64,000 nt of DNA from Jacaranda mimosifolia (lineage: Eukaryota > Streptophyta > Magnoliopsida > Lamiales > Bignoniaceae), in the NCBI GenBank assembly GCA_018894105.1, contig CM032121.1:1117507-1181506 (forward strand), written 5' to 3'. Numbering within the stretch: the stretch's first letter is position 1; the number at the start of each line of letters is the position of its first letter. Of the stretch, positions 37,299 through 50,393 are shown one piece after another. The position numbers were made by a program, and so were the translations under genes. The notes below the pieces were generated by a model. The model worked only from the letters and a program-made list of their open reading frames with translations. It made no database searches and was not told the DNA's origin.

Positions 37299-37997
37299 GA
37301 ATTTCAACAATCGAAAGAATCTTGAGCATTAAAATTACTCCACTTAATTAAATATTTTTTTAGTTTGTTATTTTTAAATTGATTTTAAATATTTCCAGTT
37401 CATTATTCATGCCTAGTAACATGCTGTAAATATTTCATTTTGAATTTTTGAGTCCTTAAATTTTAAGTGTCTATATTGAAGAGGTAATTACGTAATTCCC
37501 ATGATATATTACAGATATTTATTACTAAAAAATATGATTTGATTTAAACGAACGGCCCTTTTGAATCCTTTGGATCACCGTCCCTTAGACGTGAACTAAT
37601 CAAAAGAAATGAATTCACACTACTTTTTTTTCGAATCGAAATCCTCAACTAGAGATGAAATTTCAATAATAAGGAAGGTCCATCAATGATCGATAGGCCA
37701 TCCAACCAGAGAAAGCAAGTTTTATTGTAAGTCTCCACTTTTTGGAGCTCGTCCCAACTATAACAATGGTAGAGAAGGTGACATAAAGATTTTGGGTGTG
37801 CGACCATTAAGAGCTAAAGAGCTCCCATACTATCGAAGAGCAAGGGCACAAATGCCAAACAAACATAACCCCTAGGAACTTTGGGCCCCTAATAGAGGTA
37901 CACCAATATCTTCCACACATTATATGCATTTTTGGCCCAAAGAAAGGCATTCATTGCACTTGGCTGATCATAACTTGATTTGGGATGGGAGCTATAG

Positions 37998-38053
<56 letters not shown>

Positions 38054-38427
38054 AACAAGATAGGTATTAAACAAGCATGAAATACATTGGCATTTCAAAG
38101 CCATATCCAACTTGGGATTCAACAACTTGTCTCTGTACACTTAATAAGATGAAGCACAAAGTGTGCAGGCAAAGATAGTGCAGCAAATCTAAAACAGAAT
38201 GCCTATTTCCCAAAACCAAAATATTATATAAAAGTAGCTAAATAATTATCACCAACAGTCTAAAATACAAAAAAGATTCGGCTCTAGTGCCCCCGGTGTG
38301 AGTTCTCAGTTTTAGTAAGGACATGAGGACTGGGGGTAAATGGAGACAGCAGAGATATACATTAATGCTCGAGGTTGATTCCTGCTCCACCATGTTTTAT
38401 TTCTCCAGACAGGCAAGGATCAGTGTC
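37299..38427. other. Intergenic region with a long (GA)n microsatellite
   Basis: No supported gene. A perfect (GA)n run of about 25 units lies at 38002-38052. The last 100-200 bases are probably the 3' UTR of the minus-strand gene ending at 38428. A minus frame at 37889-38140 is produced by the GA run. Confidence 0.6.
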
Positions 38428-41400
38428 TTACTTTGGTCGTCTTCTGTAGGGATATAGTATGTCATCAATACTTTGTTTTATTTGATTCCCTACTCTACGG
38501 ATATTCTTGGCTACCCCATTTGCGACCAGGTTTGCATTTCGAGTAAACCTGCAGTAGGACAGAAAAGATCATGTAGAAATTTGGAGACAGATGAGTACAA
38601 GAAGAAGTTGAATAAAAGGAGCTTGCCTGCTGAAAAACTCATCCCCAGTTGGATTAGTTGGTTTAGGTGACCGACGCTGTGGCAATGCATTGCCATCTGT
38701 AAGAAGCAAAAGAAGTAGATTATTTTGATTTTAACTCCTAGGTACATTACAAATTTACTGATATAATTCAAGAAGCATTTTTACGTGGACCCTAAGCAAA
38801 TATATACTTTCGATATATTCTATTACAGGAATTCATTTGCATCATATGAGAGAATTCATGCAAAATACTCAAGAATCACCCCCCCGGGCCCCCCCCCCAG
38901 CCCCCCAAAAACCCCCCACCACCAAAAACCAAAACATCCCTTCCTCCTTTCAAACATGTTCACGAAAGTATATACTAGAAAAGAGTATGAATAAGCCAAA
39001 ACACATTAGCATTAAAAAAATCATGGGAGTAATAAAACATCATTTGTATATTAGCCAGCATATTCATTCTTGTGCCTAGTGTAAAGGCGTACACAGTGAA
39101 CAAAAACAAAAATGAGACCTAAACCAGCAGCCTTTTACTGTGATGGAAAAAGAGATGTAGTAATCAAGAACTTTGGTGCACATTAGTAGTTACAATAAGA
39201 GAAAGGTTTAGACAGCAACTTTGTTTTGCATCACTCATGCATTACAATGACCATATTTTTAGTGCAAAAGTGACTGAAAGCATGCTTAGTGTTCCATCCA
39301 AAGAAAAAAACACAAGTAAAAACTGTGCATTAACAAGCAAAAATTCCTTAACGTGCAACCTCTAGCAGCGGAAACATCAAGTCAGATAGACCATGCATCC
39401 CATTTAAGAATCAAAGCAACACAAATCCTTAAATTAGTAGAGAAGTAATTGCAGTGAAAAAACTCCACTGAATTACACATTTAGATATAATATCATTGTT
39501 CTGTTCATTTTCTTCTTAACACAATTCTGATTTTCCCCTTTCTCAATGATATCAGAACGAGAATACAAATTACCTTGCCTGACTAATTGTTTGAAGTTCA
39601 TTTTCTTGTTTAATTAATTGACCACCTGCTACATGTCCTAGTTTGTCTGAGTCATAATTGACCTTCTCCATTCTGATGCCTAGTCAGAATATTACAACTC
39701 GGGCACAAGCTCCTTTAACCATTAGCACATAGATCAGTCAGTTCACTTGCATTAGTAATTATAATAGTCACAAGGCTACTGCTCACACTTTAGTCACCAA
39801 GCCACTAACACATTTGAAAAAGACATTTCATTAACAGCAACATGGAAGAGGACAGTTACCTTCTTTATTATGAATATGAGTAGGAACAGATGTAGAATCG
39901 GCAGTGTTAACTCTCCGATCCACTAAAACCTGCACAAAGGGGTAAACTATGTCATCATCAATAAATGCAAGATTGAGAAGACACTGCACATAGAGGGGAA
40001 ACAGCTAATAAGACACAGTGATGATCCAGTTCAACATGCCAAAGTTCAAGCACAATGATGGTAACCAGCCAAAATTCACCATTCTTTTGCAATCACCAAT
40101 CACAGTCCATTCAGCTATGTACAGTGATCTATAAATGTCTTCCAAATCACTAACCTTAGCACTTCCATGATTTCCCTATTGAATGAAGTTGCCTTAAAAG
40201 TTCTGATAATAAATTAAACAGCATGAATACAAAATCTTATTACATAAAACATGTGACAAGAAAGGGACACTGCACTATTTTCCTTGAAAAAGAAATAAAA
40301 GATATTGGAAAATTCATGTATCAAAATCAATCTTGCCATACTGCAACAAAATCAAACCAAGCACTTATAAGCAAAGAAGAGTCTAAGACACATACCTCAA
40401 GACCTACGCAGACTGGCAATTCTGTTTGAGTTTGTTGCCCCTTGGAGGCTTGGTCTTTTTGATCCACATAAAGAGAGTAACCCACGCAAGCATATCTAAA
40501 ATCTGTGAGGCTTCTACCCTCTTTAGATGCTTCCATCTCAGATTGTCCAACAACATATTGAGGCACTATTCATCAGAACATAAAATCATAATCCACGTGC
40601 CACATTACTCTAGTGGATACTATTCATAACTCAGCCATAACTAAAAAGTAGAACACGATGAGAAACAATATGAGGTATTGTGTGTGTATATAGCTGGAAT
40701 ATTCAAGTCAAGCACAAGCAAATAAATTCCATTGCATGTCAAAATTTATTTTGATGTTTTGCTCATGCTGCATAAATCTTTTATGCATCTACAAAAATGC
40801 AGCAAAACTTTAAGATCATCTTCTGAAACAAACACAAAATGCAGCCGCCAAGCATATGCACCATCCCCTTTCTAACGCAAAGGTACTTGGTAAAAGTCAA
40901 TCACTAGCACTCTATTTCACTTTGAAGATCCGTATGATTTAAGTAATTTACAACCAACAAATCTGGATTTCATACTTAATGAGGAATCTCCGGCCCAAGG
41001 CCAAAAAGAAATCATATTTTCAATTGAGTGCCCTCATCAAAAGTTCTAGAAAGAATTACTCCCAATGTCTTGTTCCCATTCAAAAGTGTACCAAAATTAC
41101 AAATATTTCATCAAATGCTCAAAGTGCAATCTTTCTCTAGATATGAAACTGCAGCTGCATAAAAAACACAGAATCTAAGCCAGCCAATATTTAAAAACAA
41201 AAAATAAAAGAAGTAAAAAGAAATAAAGAAAACCCAAAAAGAAAACGATGAACAAACCCACAAGAAAAACAAAGTGTCATCGAAATCCAATTATTCAGAC
41301 GCTAAACTCAACCAAAAAAAAAAAACGCAAAAAATTGCAATAATCAACACAGGAGAAAAAATTGGGGAAATTAGGGCTACCACTGGGAAGGGAACGGCTA

Positions 41401-41678
41401 AGGCCAACGCAAAGAGGGTTCCGGGAATCGGTCTTGAAACGTGACGAATAATAAAGGCAGCCCTTGCAAGATTTTGCCTTGTTTGCATTACTAGTAGCTC
41501 CTGCAGTATTCGAATTCTTTGCTGAGGATGTAGGAGATGCGTTGCTGCGATTAAGCTGATTTGAATCCTCCGCCTTCGAATTGATAGCAGCAAGGATTGA
41601 TCCCCCTTTCGGTGATTCCGCCATTTCCGTGCGTGGATTAATCTTCTCCCCTTCGCCTTTCATTCTCCCTGCCTCCAT
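38428..41678 (-). CDS. Plant-conserved protein of unknown function (DUF8204-like)
   Basis: Five exons: 41678-41381, 40565-40396, 39929-39860, 38696-38627, 38548-38428, giving 242 residues. I recognise the conserved core KAKSCKGCLYYSSRFKTDSR, then SLPSVPQYVVGQSEMEASKE, TDFRYACVGYSLYVD, LPVCVGLEVLVDRR and a C-terminal NGVAKNIRRVGNQIKQSIDD followed by ILYPYRRRPK. This pattern matches a plant family annotated as DUF8204, with no known function. A CxxC in SCKGC and other conserved Cys could bind a metal, but that is a guess. The N-terminal 60 residues are Ser/Asn-rich and probably disordered. ATGs at 41663 and 41624 are alternative starts. Intron 4 uses a GC donor (AG|GCAAGC); the other introns are GT-AG. 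Without the GC donor the conserved C-terminus cannot be joined. Confidence 0.87.
38549..38626 (-). other. GC-AG intron of the DUF8204-like gene
   Basis: This 78-bp intron starts GCAAGC after an exon ending CAGCAG, and ends ctactgcag. Joining at these points gives FFSR|FTRN in frame and restores the conserved C-terminus. No GT donor near the site gives the right phase. GC donors with a strong flanking AG|GCAAG context are a known minor class of U2 introns. Confidence 0.85.
38878..38930 (-). other. G-quadruplex-like tract in intron 3 of the DUF8204-like gene
   Basis: The plus strand is C-rich (runs of 5-9 C). The transcribed sense strand therefore carries at least four runs of five or more G within about 50 bases, interrupted by TTTTT, CT and CCC. 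It lies inside the intron 39859-38697. Confidence 0.75.
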
Positions 41679-41823
41679 AGCCAGCTCTGAGATGGTTTTT
41701 TTTCGTGTTTTTATGAAGGCAGCCAAGTTGGTTAAATCATCATTTGGTGCCTAATTCAATTAATTATATGAAAATGAAACAAAATTTATTTTTGTAATTA
41801 GTCACATCTTGTAATTAGATTCA

Positions 41824-42896
41824 AGGAATGTTTGGTTATGTTTTTTTATGTGATTTTATTATGTATTTGGGGAGAATGAATTATTGAAGAATGTGAAATT
41901 TATTTTTTTGGTATATGTTTGTTTATATTTTGGGAGAGATATTTTTTTTTTACTATAACAGTCAAATTAATGCCTTTTGATTGGGTTTTTTTGGGTGAAA
42001 ATAGAATTAAGTGATTTTTTAAGGGTTAAATTCATTTTACCCCCTATACTATGGGGTATGTATCAAATACCCTCTGTATTTCCAAAATTTTCAAATACTC
42101 TCTCAAATCATCTGTCGTTAGTAAAATAGCTGACGGTGTCAAAACTCTACAGTAAATTATTAATTTAACCTCATAAAATAATTAAATAGTATAAAACCCT
42201 AGTATACATAACTTTTTTTCGGCACAAGCAGCCTTTGTTTTGTTAATCACATATGTCCTATATTAGACTCCAGTTGTTTAATGTTATTTTTAAAAAATAA
42301 AATAATTTAATAGTTTTGTTGGATTATGAATTAGATGATAATTTAGGTTCTAAAATAAAAGTAACAAAATTAAAGTAAGAAACTTGAGCATTAATCAAAA
42401 GGGTATTTTGGATATAAAATTTTTTAATGATCATATTATAAAGGGAAGATAATTTTAATGCTACATCAGCCAAACAACTGTGAACGGCAAAGAAGTTTGA
42501 GTGAGGTATTTAAAGATTTTGATAGTACAGATGTCAAGTATAGATTTGTCTACATAAAAAAAAATATTGCGTTTCCTAAATTTTTATACTATTTAATTAT
42601 TTTTTGAGGTTGAATCAATAATTTACTGTAGAGCTTTGACATCGTCAGCTATTTTACTAATGACAGATGACTTTGAGGGAATATTTGAAGGTTTTGGAAG
42701 TATATGGGGGTATTTAATACATATCCCATAGTACATTGGAGTAAAATGAATTTAATCATTCTTAATGTTAGAATAATAATAAAATATATATGATGTATAT
42801 ATACAATATATATATACTGAAAATGTGTTTTTTTGGAGAAAAAATGATGATATATTTGAAAAATATTGTTTTGAAAAAATATAACCAAGCATTCCT
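41824..42896 (+). mobile_element. MITE of the 'GGAATGTTTGGTTATG' family, split by a nested MULE
   Basis: The ends aggaatgtttggttatg and ataaccaagcattcct are inverted repeats. The outer element is about 340 bp once the insert at 42023-42757 is set aside. Comparison with the copy at 63157-63495 shows that 'aagtgatttttt' and 'ttaatgttagaata' were originally continuous, which fixes the insertion site. Flanking TCA/TTA may be a decayed 3-bp duplication. Confidence 0.75.
42023..42757 (+). mobile_element. Long-TIR Mutator-like element (735 bp) nested in a MITE
   Basis: It begins gggttaaattcattttac and ends gtaaaatgaatttaatc. The inverted repeats continue inward for about 190 bp with roughly 10-15% mismatch (for example 'agtaaaatagctgacg' on one side, its complement on the other). 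The flanks ATTTTTTAA and ATTCTTAAT may be an altered 9-bp duplication. No transposase frame; the centre is short. Confidence 0.8.
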
Positions 42897-42950
42897 TTAC
42901 TTTGACCAAAATTTCTTTTGGCGAATTTGGGTGCTGGAGTGTGAATCTGG

Positions 42951-43278
42951 GGGCTGTTTGGTTTCATTTTCATTTTCATTTTCATTTTTAGTTTCCAGCA
43001 TCTCCTTTTTGGTGAAAATTAGTTATGTGATGTGATGTGAAAATGAAAATGTGTTTGGATGAAATGTTTGCAAATGTAATGATTATGTTGGTTTTAATAG
43101 GTTGTTGGGGGAGAGAGATAGAAATAATGGAATAGAAAGAAAAAATATATAGGTTATTGGAGAATGTGTTTTGAAAATGAAAATGATGTTGGGTGGAAAT
43201 GGTTAAATATTGATGTGTTTTATTTCTGAAATAGTTGAAAAGGTGAAAATGGATTTTGAAAATAAAACCAAACAACCC
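42951..43278. mobile_element. Tourist-like MITE, same family as 36968-37295
   Basis: The ends gggctgtttggtttcatttt and aaaataaaaccaaacaaccc are inverted repeats. The interior matches the other copy in reverse orientation. No clean target duplication. Confidence 0.65.
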
Positions 43279-44434
43279 GTTAGAGAAATATATTTTTATT
43301 TTTATTTTTAAAATAAATTTTAGTATAAATATGTTTTATTTGTTTAGTAGGGTTATATTGAAATTCTTATACTATCATATAGTTTGTAGATTAAAAAAAT
43401 ATATTTATATTAAAAATTAATTTTCATTAACAATAATCAAGTAGATTGATATTCACTATTCATATTATTAATAAATATCGAAATTATACAATTTTTTTTT
43501 CTGATCGGCAATATATGATAGGTCATAAAGTCATAATTTTTTTTTAAGATGTACATAAAATAGTATAAAGATTATAGTATTTTAAGATTACTGTATTTAC
43601 ATTTTCCAACTCAACATCAAACAGTCTCGTGTAATCTCACACGATTATTATTAAATTGGGTGAAATTAATCGACACCCTTTAAAATGATGCAAAAGATAG
43701 TAATTTTGAAATTACTATACAGTCCTATCTACCTAAAGTCGATTCGATGCAATGATTTAAAATGATTAAACTTTTCCATAATATTTCAAAAATTATATTT
43801 TAAGAGTGAAAATTTTGGGAAAATGAATCCAAAATGGCCAAAAAATTTACATGGTTCTGGAAAACATTGAGGAGTGATTAAAATTTCAAACTAAGTCTTA
43901 CCCTCATATGACCTTATACATCTGTGTTCTATGATTACCCCAAGAAATAGTTCATATGATTCTTACTGCAGATGATCTACCAAGGAGATAAGTAAAACAA
44001 TGAAAAGCAGAAACAATCAAACATTTGCAGCCTGATAAACATGTTCTGATGGATCAGTGTTTAGGGTTTTGCCATTATGATCTATACATATATACACATC
44101 GAAATGTAAAGGGACGTTGTGTATACATAACTGAGTTTGAAGATGACAGGAGACAAAACAGACGATGATTTCCAGAAGTTCTTGTACAGGAACAGCTTCT
44201 AACATAATACTCACACCTTCAGTTCTTCATTTTGCTTGTGAACTTGGGTTCGAGTGTCTTCCCATGTGCTCATTGTAACAATGTAAAACATCTGAGCTCT
44301 GTTTGGACCAGAAACAAGCCGTCCTGGCGTTTTGAGCCTTGCAGACCTTCAGATTGACAGTAAGGAACGAGCAAGGCTAAAACTGAAAGCCGGACCTTAA
44401 ATTCCAGAATCCCTCTTAGAAACTGCGGCTTATA
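43279..44434. other. Intergenic spacer and 3' UTR of the DUF726 gene
   Basis: 43279-43900 is AT-rich with no feature. The less AT-rich part from about 43920 to 44434 is probably the 3' UTR of the minus-strand gene ending at 44435. No supported gene. Confidence 0.55.
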
Positions 44435-47400
44435 CTATGATTTGACAACTCTTCGATCAAAAACAGGATAATAAGTGTCCAGTTCAAGCTGTTCTAGGAT
44501 CTGTTGGGTTCTCCATAGATAAGAGGAGTGACCCTCAATAACTTCGGTTACGTTAACCTGTTAGGATGAACGGGAGGGCGACAGGAAGAAGTCAAACTAT
44601 GCGTATCACAAGATCTTGCTCTTTGAAGAGATTAAGAAACAAAAATATTGTTGATAGGTATGACTTACATTTTCAATACCAGGGATATCAACTGGTTGAA
44701 TTCCGGCCAATCCTTGGGTGAGAAGGCTGTTAAAAACATGGGGTTGGACCAAAGTAAAATAAAACTCGACAGGAATACGTAAAAGAATGCACCAAGAGGA
44801 TCATATAGTATCAGTGAAACTAGAAGCAAAATTTCAATTCAAATGAGCACAGATGTCATGAAAAGAATTTGAAAATTTTGAATTTGTCACTAAGAGGTGC
44901 ATACTTAGCACGAAATGCAAGTCCAAGCATCCAATCATTTGAAGAATATGCATTCACATATCTCCCAGCCACCACCTGATGTGTATAGACAATGGTTAAC
45001 TTAATGTAGAGGCACTGATAGAGATAGGCATTTTTTTCTTGAAAAATTGGCGATATTTTTTTATCAATAAAAAAGGTAAAGAATGGTCACCTTTCTTGTG
45101 GCTTCCCAATTCATGTCTTTAATTGCTATTGGAGCTCCAAGAAGAACAACTCTTTCCACAAGTCCGGCTGGTGAAAGTCGAAAAAGAGAGTCAGTTCCAC
45201 AGAACATATAACTTGTACCAACCCCACCCCCACCCCCACCCCCCGACCCCAACCCAAATGATATCTGAAGTTAGCAACAGATAGGTCAAACACATTCAAC
45301 CAATCCATATTGCAAAAAAAAGGGCATAAACGTTTAATAAAAAAGACGCTTTTAAGCAATCATTTCTTTTCATTGCAATCCTACCCTGAAAGGTAAGGCT
45401 CACCATTATTTTCATTTTCAGCCAAAATCTGGAGGCACCTGAAAATCACCCTTGCTCCAAGTGAGAAACCTACTAGCGTCACCGGCCTGGAAAATTCATG
45501 GACAACCATGGATTAGAATCTGCAAAACTTAAAATTTTAGGAATTGAAAACCACTTATTTGCGAGGTCTTTTATAAGTTGGTATACCTCTGCCCCTGTAA
45601 CCCCTTCAGTAATACTTCAGCAAGTAGCTTTCCTGCCTTATCAGACCTACAAGATATGGCAGCACATAAGAATGTTCAGAACAAGTATCACACATTGAGC
45701 TAATGAGCGCAGCCCCTCCTTCCCCCCCACCCCAACACACACCCAATCAATGTAGAACATTGTTCCAGTTCAACTTGTTTCCCAGCATATAACTTAAATT
45801 TTTATATTAAATCCCAGATAGAGCTGATCTGGAATACATTTCCAGCCTTCTTTCTTATCCTAAATATTATAACTGAGGAGAGTTTCTTCTTCTCATCCTA
45901 AGCACCTTCCTGACAGTCAAGTTAGAAGGAAAACCTGTTTACAGCAACTGTCCATTTGCTGTCAATCAAATCAGTCATATAAAGTAATGTTGCTGGCCAA
46001 GCCAGTGCCGTCAAAAGAGTGCTTAGTACAGTCAACATGGCACCTTGTTTCATCAGTTCCAAGGCAATTGCTGCAGCAACAAGTGATCATGCGTATGTCA
46101 TTGAGCAATCTCTGGGGGACCGGATATAGCTATTAACGTTTTAAATCCAGCTGCATGTAAAAATCCTTTACCTGAAGTAAGCCAGTCTTGAATAGCAGTG
46201 CTTACAGCAATTAGATTCTTGGACTCCCACTGCAGTGCATACCTAAAGAAAGAAGAAATTTTGCAATTTAAAAGGAATATTAACATCATGCAACACGTTC
46301 AGGAAAACATTGTAAACCTATACCATCACATGGGGCAAAATCATGAAGCCACAAAATCAAAAAAATGTTGTATTAAGTGATTATTTGGTAAACAGGAGAG
46401 GTGCAATTAAATTTTATTATCAGGAAAGGACCCAACCAATATAGTTACTTCTGGGATTTTGTAGGGGAAAAAAATAGAAAACAATGGGCGTGTGAAAATC
46501 TTTATAACGAAGAAACCAACTACTAGTTCAAGGTGATAACAAAGTCAAAAAGATAGAAGTTGAGATCTTTGCAATCACTTATAAGTTTCGAGAATGAGAA
46601 ATACCGGGAGAAGGTGGTCTACCTTTCCAAGTTATCATATTGTCCTTCCCAAGGTCTTATAAAGTCTCCTTCCTCAAAAACAAGCCCGGATACTGAGATC
46701 TCAACCCCTAGTCGCTGACAAGAAAATCATAAAGAGGAAAGGGACTTATTGAAGGCAGATATAGAAACACATTTCAGCTCTATATGAAGGTCAAGGTAAA
46801 GTTCACGCATTTGCTACGAGCACAGTAGTATCAACCCAATCATGTTAACAAGATGAAGAGAAGGCATGAAAATGTATCCGAAGAGCTTTTGTTTCTTTTT
46901 TGATACTTTTTTAATTTATGAAAAGAAAAAAAAAACTCACTCCTTGGTTATGGTTTTCCCCTATAGATTTGAACTCGAATTCATCAACGTCTCCAATTCT
47001 CCTAGCCATTTTGCTCCCTGTAAGTCCGGCTCCAGCAGCTGCTCCAATTAAAAGTCAGCAAGATATTAGATGGATAAACAAAATAGCAAATATACAAACA
47101 TTTGCAGATAGCAAACGAGACATAGAAGAAGAAATAGCTACTTAAGCACCCTAAAACGATCTAACTTAGAAAGCCATTCCATTGCATTGTATTCATGTAT
47201 GAAACATAAAATGCATCTTGTACCTACCACCAAAGGAAGCTGCAACAGCAACAGAACCTGCAACACTTCCAGCAGCACTAGCAACAGCAGCAAACCCACT
47301 TGCTCCAATAAATGGGACAATAGTCCCTAAAGTAGGTGCTAAAGCACTGACTCCAGCAGCAATTGCTGGAGCAGCTAAACCTGTTCAAAAATAACTGGCA

Positions 47401-50393
47401 AATAAACCCAAAACCCAAATGTACATTGTATGGAAAACTGTCTCTGTTTTGGTTAAAAACTGTGAGGACCTTTATAATCAAACCCAAAAATGCAAAACAA
47501 TTAAGAATGAACAAAATGGCATACCTCCCGTAACTGCCAACAAGGTTCCCCCAGTTAATGCTGCAGCACCTATGATACCTCCACGTTTCAACTTAGCCCA
47601 TTTGCTTTCTGCAGATTGTGCGGCTTCTTTGGATTCCTCCCGTTTTAGAAGAGTCATTGCGGAACAAGCGACTATGGTTTCAATTGTTTCCTGCAAAATA
47701 TCATTTCTTTTCACAAGGAAAATAATCACGCAAAGGGATCCAATTTCATATCAGCAAAAATGCTTGCACAAAATTAGCAAAGCGAAGACTTTGTCAACAG
47801 CATGTGATGATTAAGCTTGGCGCTAATAAAAATAGATATGCAATAGGTGTGAGGTTAAAATACAAGAAATTTTGAAAGTGCATCAATATTTACTTTCTTC
47901 CAGAGTTAGGTAATAAAAAGAGAATCTATGACGAATCAACAACCACATCTCTAAGAGGAATTATTAGATGCAAGTTCCCAAGTGCCTTAGATACTTAGCT
48001 TAAAATCTTAAGGGAAAACATTATCAAGACATGATTTCCTTAGTCAGCGAGAGTTTTCACTATCAACATCCAATTTTATTTGCTCCCATAAGACTGACCA
48101 GGGGAATCAAAAAAGGGGGGGAAATTATATAAATAAATAAATAAAAAGAAGAAGAAGATGATGAAGAACATAAAAGATTCCCCACCATTAACTTCAACTG
48201 GAAAAAGTCTTTGAATTAGGGTAAAGAACAACCAAAGATTCATCCTCTTCTCATATGCTAAAGTATCCCCATGCTTTTACGCTTCATCCTCTGCATGAGA
48301 TATTTCATGTATATATTTCTTTATTCTATGTTTTGAACAAGTAACTGCACATATGCACTTCGGGAATGGAATCAAATATCATATAGTTCCAGACGTATTA
48401 CTAAAACTCATTGCACAATATAGAGAAGGATGTACAGTTGCATTGGGATGCAAAACATCTTCTCTTTACTGAGCTAGGATGCTATATTATAGATGGTAAC
48501 CCTTTGCTAATTCCACTATGCCTTATGGATAGTGCAGAGCACTGCAAATTTCTATCTATAACTGTTAAATATATAACACAGTCCCACAAAGCTCCTACTG
48601 CTGCAAAATATCCCAAAGACAAAGTGAGAAGATATGCATGGCATAAAGCTAAACAAAATTTAACATGTTATTAAGTGTGGAAACATACCATTTTTATCCA
48701 CTTGACATCAAACCAGGTGGCTAGCAACCTCAAGGCCACACGATGTCTGGCATCATAGCCCTTTCTTCGCCTTGTGGCTTTCTTGCTTTCTTCAGGGGTA
48801 TCAGCTAGACAAGCTGAAAGAAGCTCATATAAAACTGTCATTTTCCGGGGGTAGCTAAGCATTGTTACCTCTTCCAATGGTTTTCCATTAGATTCATGGA
48901 TAGGTTGTACTTGGGCTTCCTCAATAATAGATGTAATAGCATTTATTTCCTGGTGACGGTTATTAGGCATATTATTCTCTTTTGATTTTGAATCTAGCAT
49001 CTTATCAGGGATAGAAAACTTCTCCCGACAAGCATGCTCATATTCACGTTGTTTTTCCTTTTTGGCCTCATAATCAGCAGGAGTCTTTTCCATGCTCAAA
49101 GATACAGCTTCTATACTACTCGCTAAAGCCAGTTCCTTACAAGCAGATTCTTCAGACATATCGCTACTTTCCTCAGCAAGTAACCTTAGGAACTGATGAC
49201 AGATAAGCGGTTTCATCATTAGAAATCACATTCATTCATGTTAAAATGGATCCTTTAGCACTTGATAGAATATCCTATAAATTTGATTGGGACCTTAGCA
49301 ACCATGCATTTTCCTATTGTACATAGCATCCCACAGCCCCATATTTCTAACACAACTCAATGAGGACCACAATGAACATTGAGATGTTTAGATGATGTCA
49401 TGCAAAGACCAAATTGATAGCAAAAGAATGCCGGTCCCCAAGTTTGCAAATTGGTTTGACCTTTTAGAAAACCATACTCCTCTTTGCCAACATTGTATGA
49501 GGCAAACTTTGATAGTTCTCTCTCAAAATTTAGCATGCTCAAAACAAAGATATAATTCTAAATAAGAATACACAACCATTTGTGGAAAATAATAATGAAT
49601 TCGGAGTCCCTTAAACACTAACATGGACCTCGATAAAACAATAGCCCACGAGTTTCAGGTATAATTTTGTGAGACCAAGAACTTAAAAACAATAAAATTC
49701 CACCGTGATTAAGGAAAATATTTCCTCAAACTAACTTTGTCAACTAATGGAACCCACATTTGGCATAGACCATTTTCCACCAAATTAAAAATTTGTTAGC
49801 TTTCACTCTACAGAGTTTAAACAATCTGCATCCTACCACATACATGACATCATTTGCATTTGCTGAAGAACTAAGTTCTTTAAAAGAACCAAAAAAAATG
49901 TAGCATCAAAAGTCAAAACCTTCAAATGGAAATTATATATGAAAAAAAACAAGGTAAGAAAGAAAAGAACTAACAGCTCCAACATGATTCTTGGCAGGTG
50001 AATACGCCACAGTTTGCTCCAGGGCACCCCACGCTCTGCTATCAATTTCTAGAAACCTATAATCACATACCAAAATCATCTCTCTTTCACATATTCGCAT
50101 TAGCTTAAACACACATACACACACTCAAAGAGAAATGACTAGTACTTGAAGACAGGCCGAAGAAGGCCGGAGGATTGGTGGACCCACAGCTGGGGGTCAC
50201 GGGAAACAGAGTCAGTCCTACCGCTAGTACTTAAGCGTTCTTCCAACAGGCCGCCGCCACCATCATCGTCGACATCGGAGGGAAAGCCCAAAGGGCGAGT
50301 CTGGTGGATCTGGGCCTGGTGCACCGCCAACGCAAACAGAGCCCCGGCGGCGTACTTCTGCGTCGCCGTCAACATCGACTTTGACGATGACAT
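44435..50393 (-). CDS. DUF726/TMCO4-like transmembrane alpha/beta-hydrolase-fold protein
   Basis: Fifteen exons: 50393-50146, 50056-49975, 49192-48689, 47690-47525, 47380-47228, 47038-46941, 46714-46623, 46242-46172, 46070-45935, 45646-45587, 45486-45404, 45167-45091, 44975-44905, 44726-44669, 44557-44435. All are GT-AG and phases close, giving 673 residues. The N-terminal half is soluble with a charged stretch (KEKQREYEHACREK). A Gly/Ala-rich membrane region covers about 315-390 (GGIIGAAALTGGTLLAV...). The conserved SKMARR...DEFEFKSIGENHNQG and WESKNLI blocks follow. The hydrolase fold has nucleophile elbow GFSLG (Ser545); Asp604 (SSNDW) and His643 (EGHSSY) are in place for a triad. The family is called TMCO4 in animals and DUF726 in plants and fungi; a lipase/esterase role is inferred only from the fold, and no substrate is known. 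Confidence 0.95.
45215..45248 (-). other. G-quadruplex-like tract in intron 11 of the DUF726 gene
   Basis: The plus strand reads runs of four to six C separated by one A or G. The sense transcript therefore has five or more G runs about 50 bases upstream of the acceptor of exon 12 (exon starts 45167). Confidence 0.75.

Noticed and set aside
37889..38140. Minus frame with a Ser-Leu run
   Set aside because: Created by the (GA)n microsatellite at 38002-38052.
50139..50145. Extending DUF726 exon 1 to the in-frame stop at 50139
   Set aside because: The AA|GTACT donor joins to GTTTCTAGAA in phase and continues the conserved protein.
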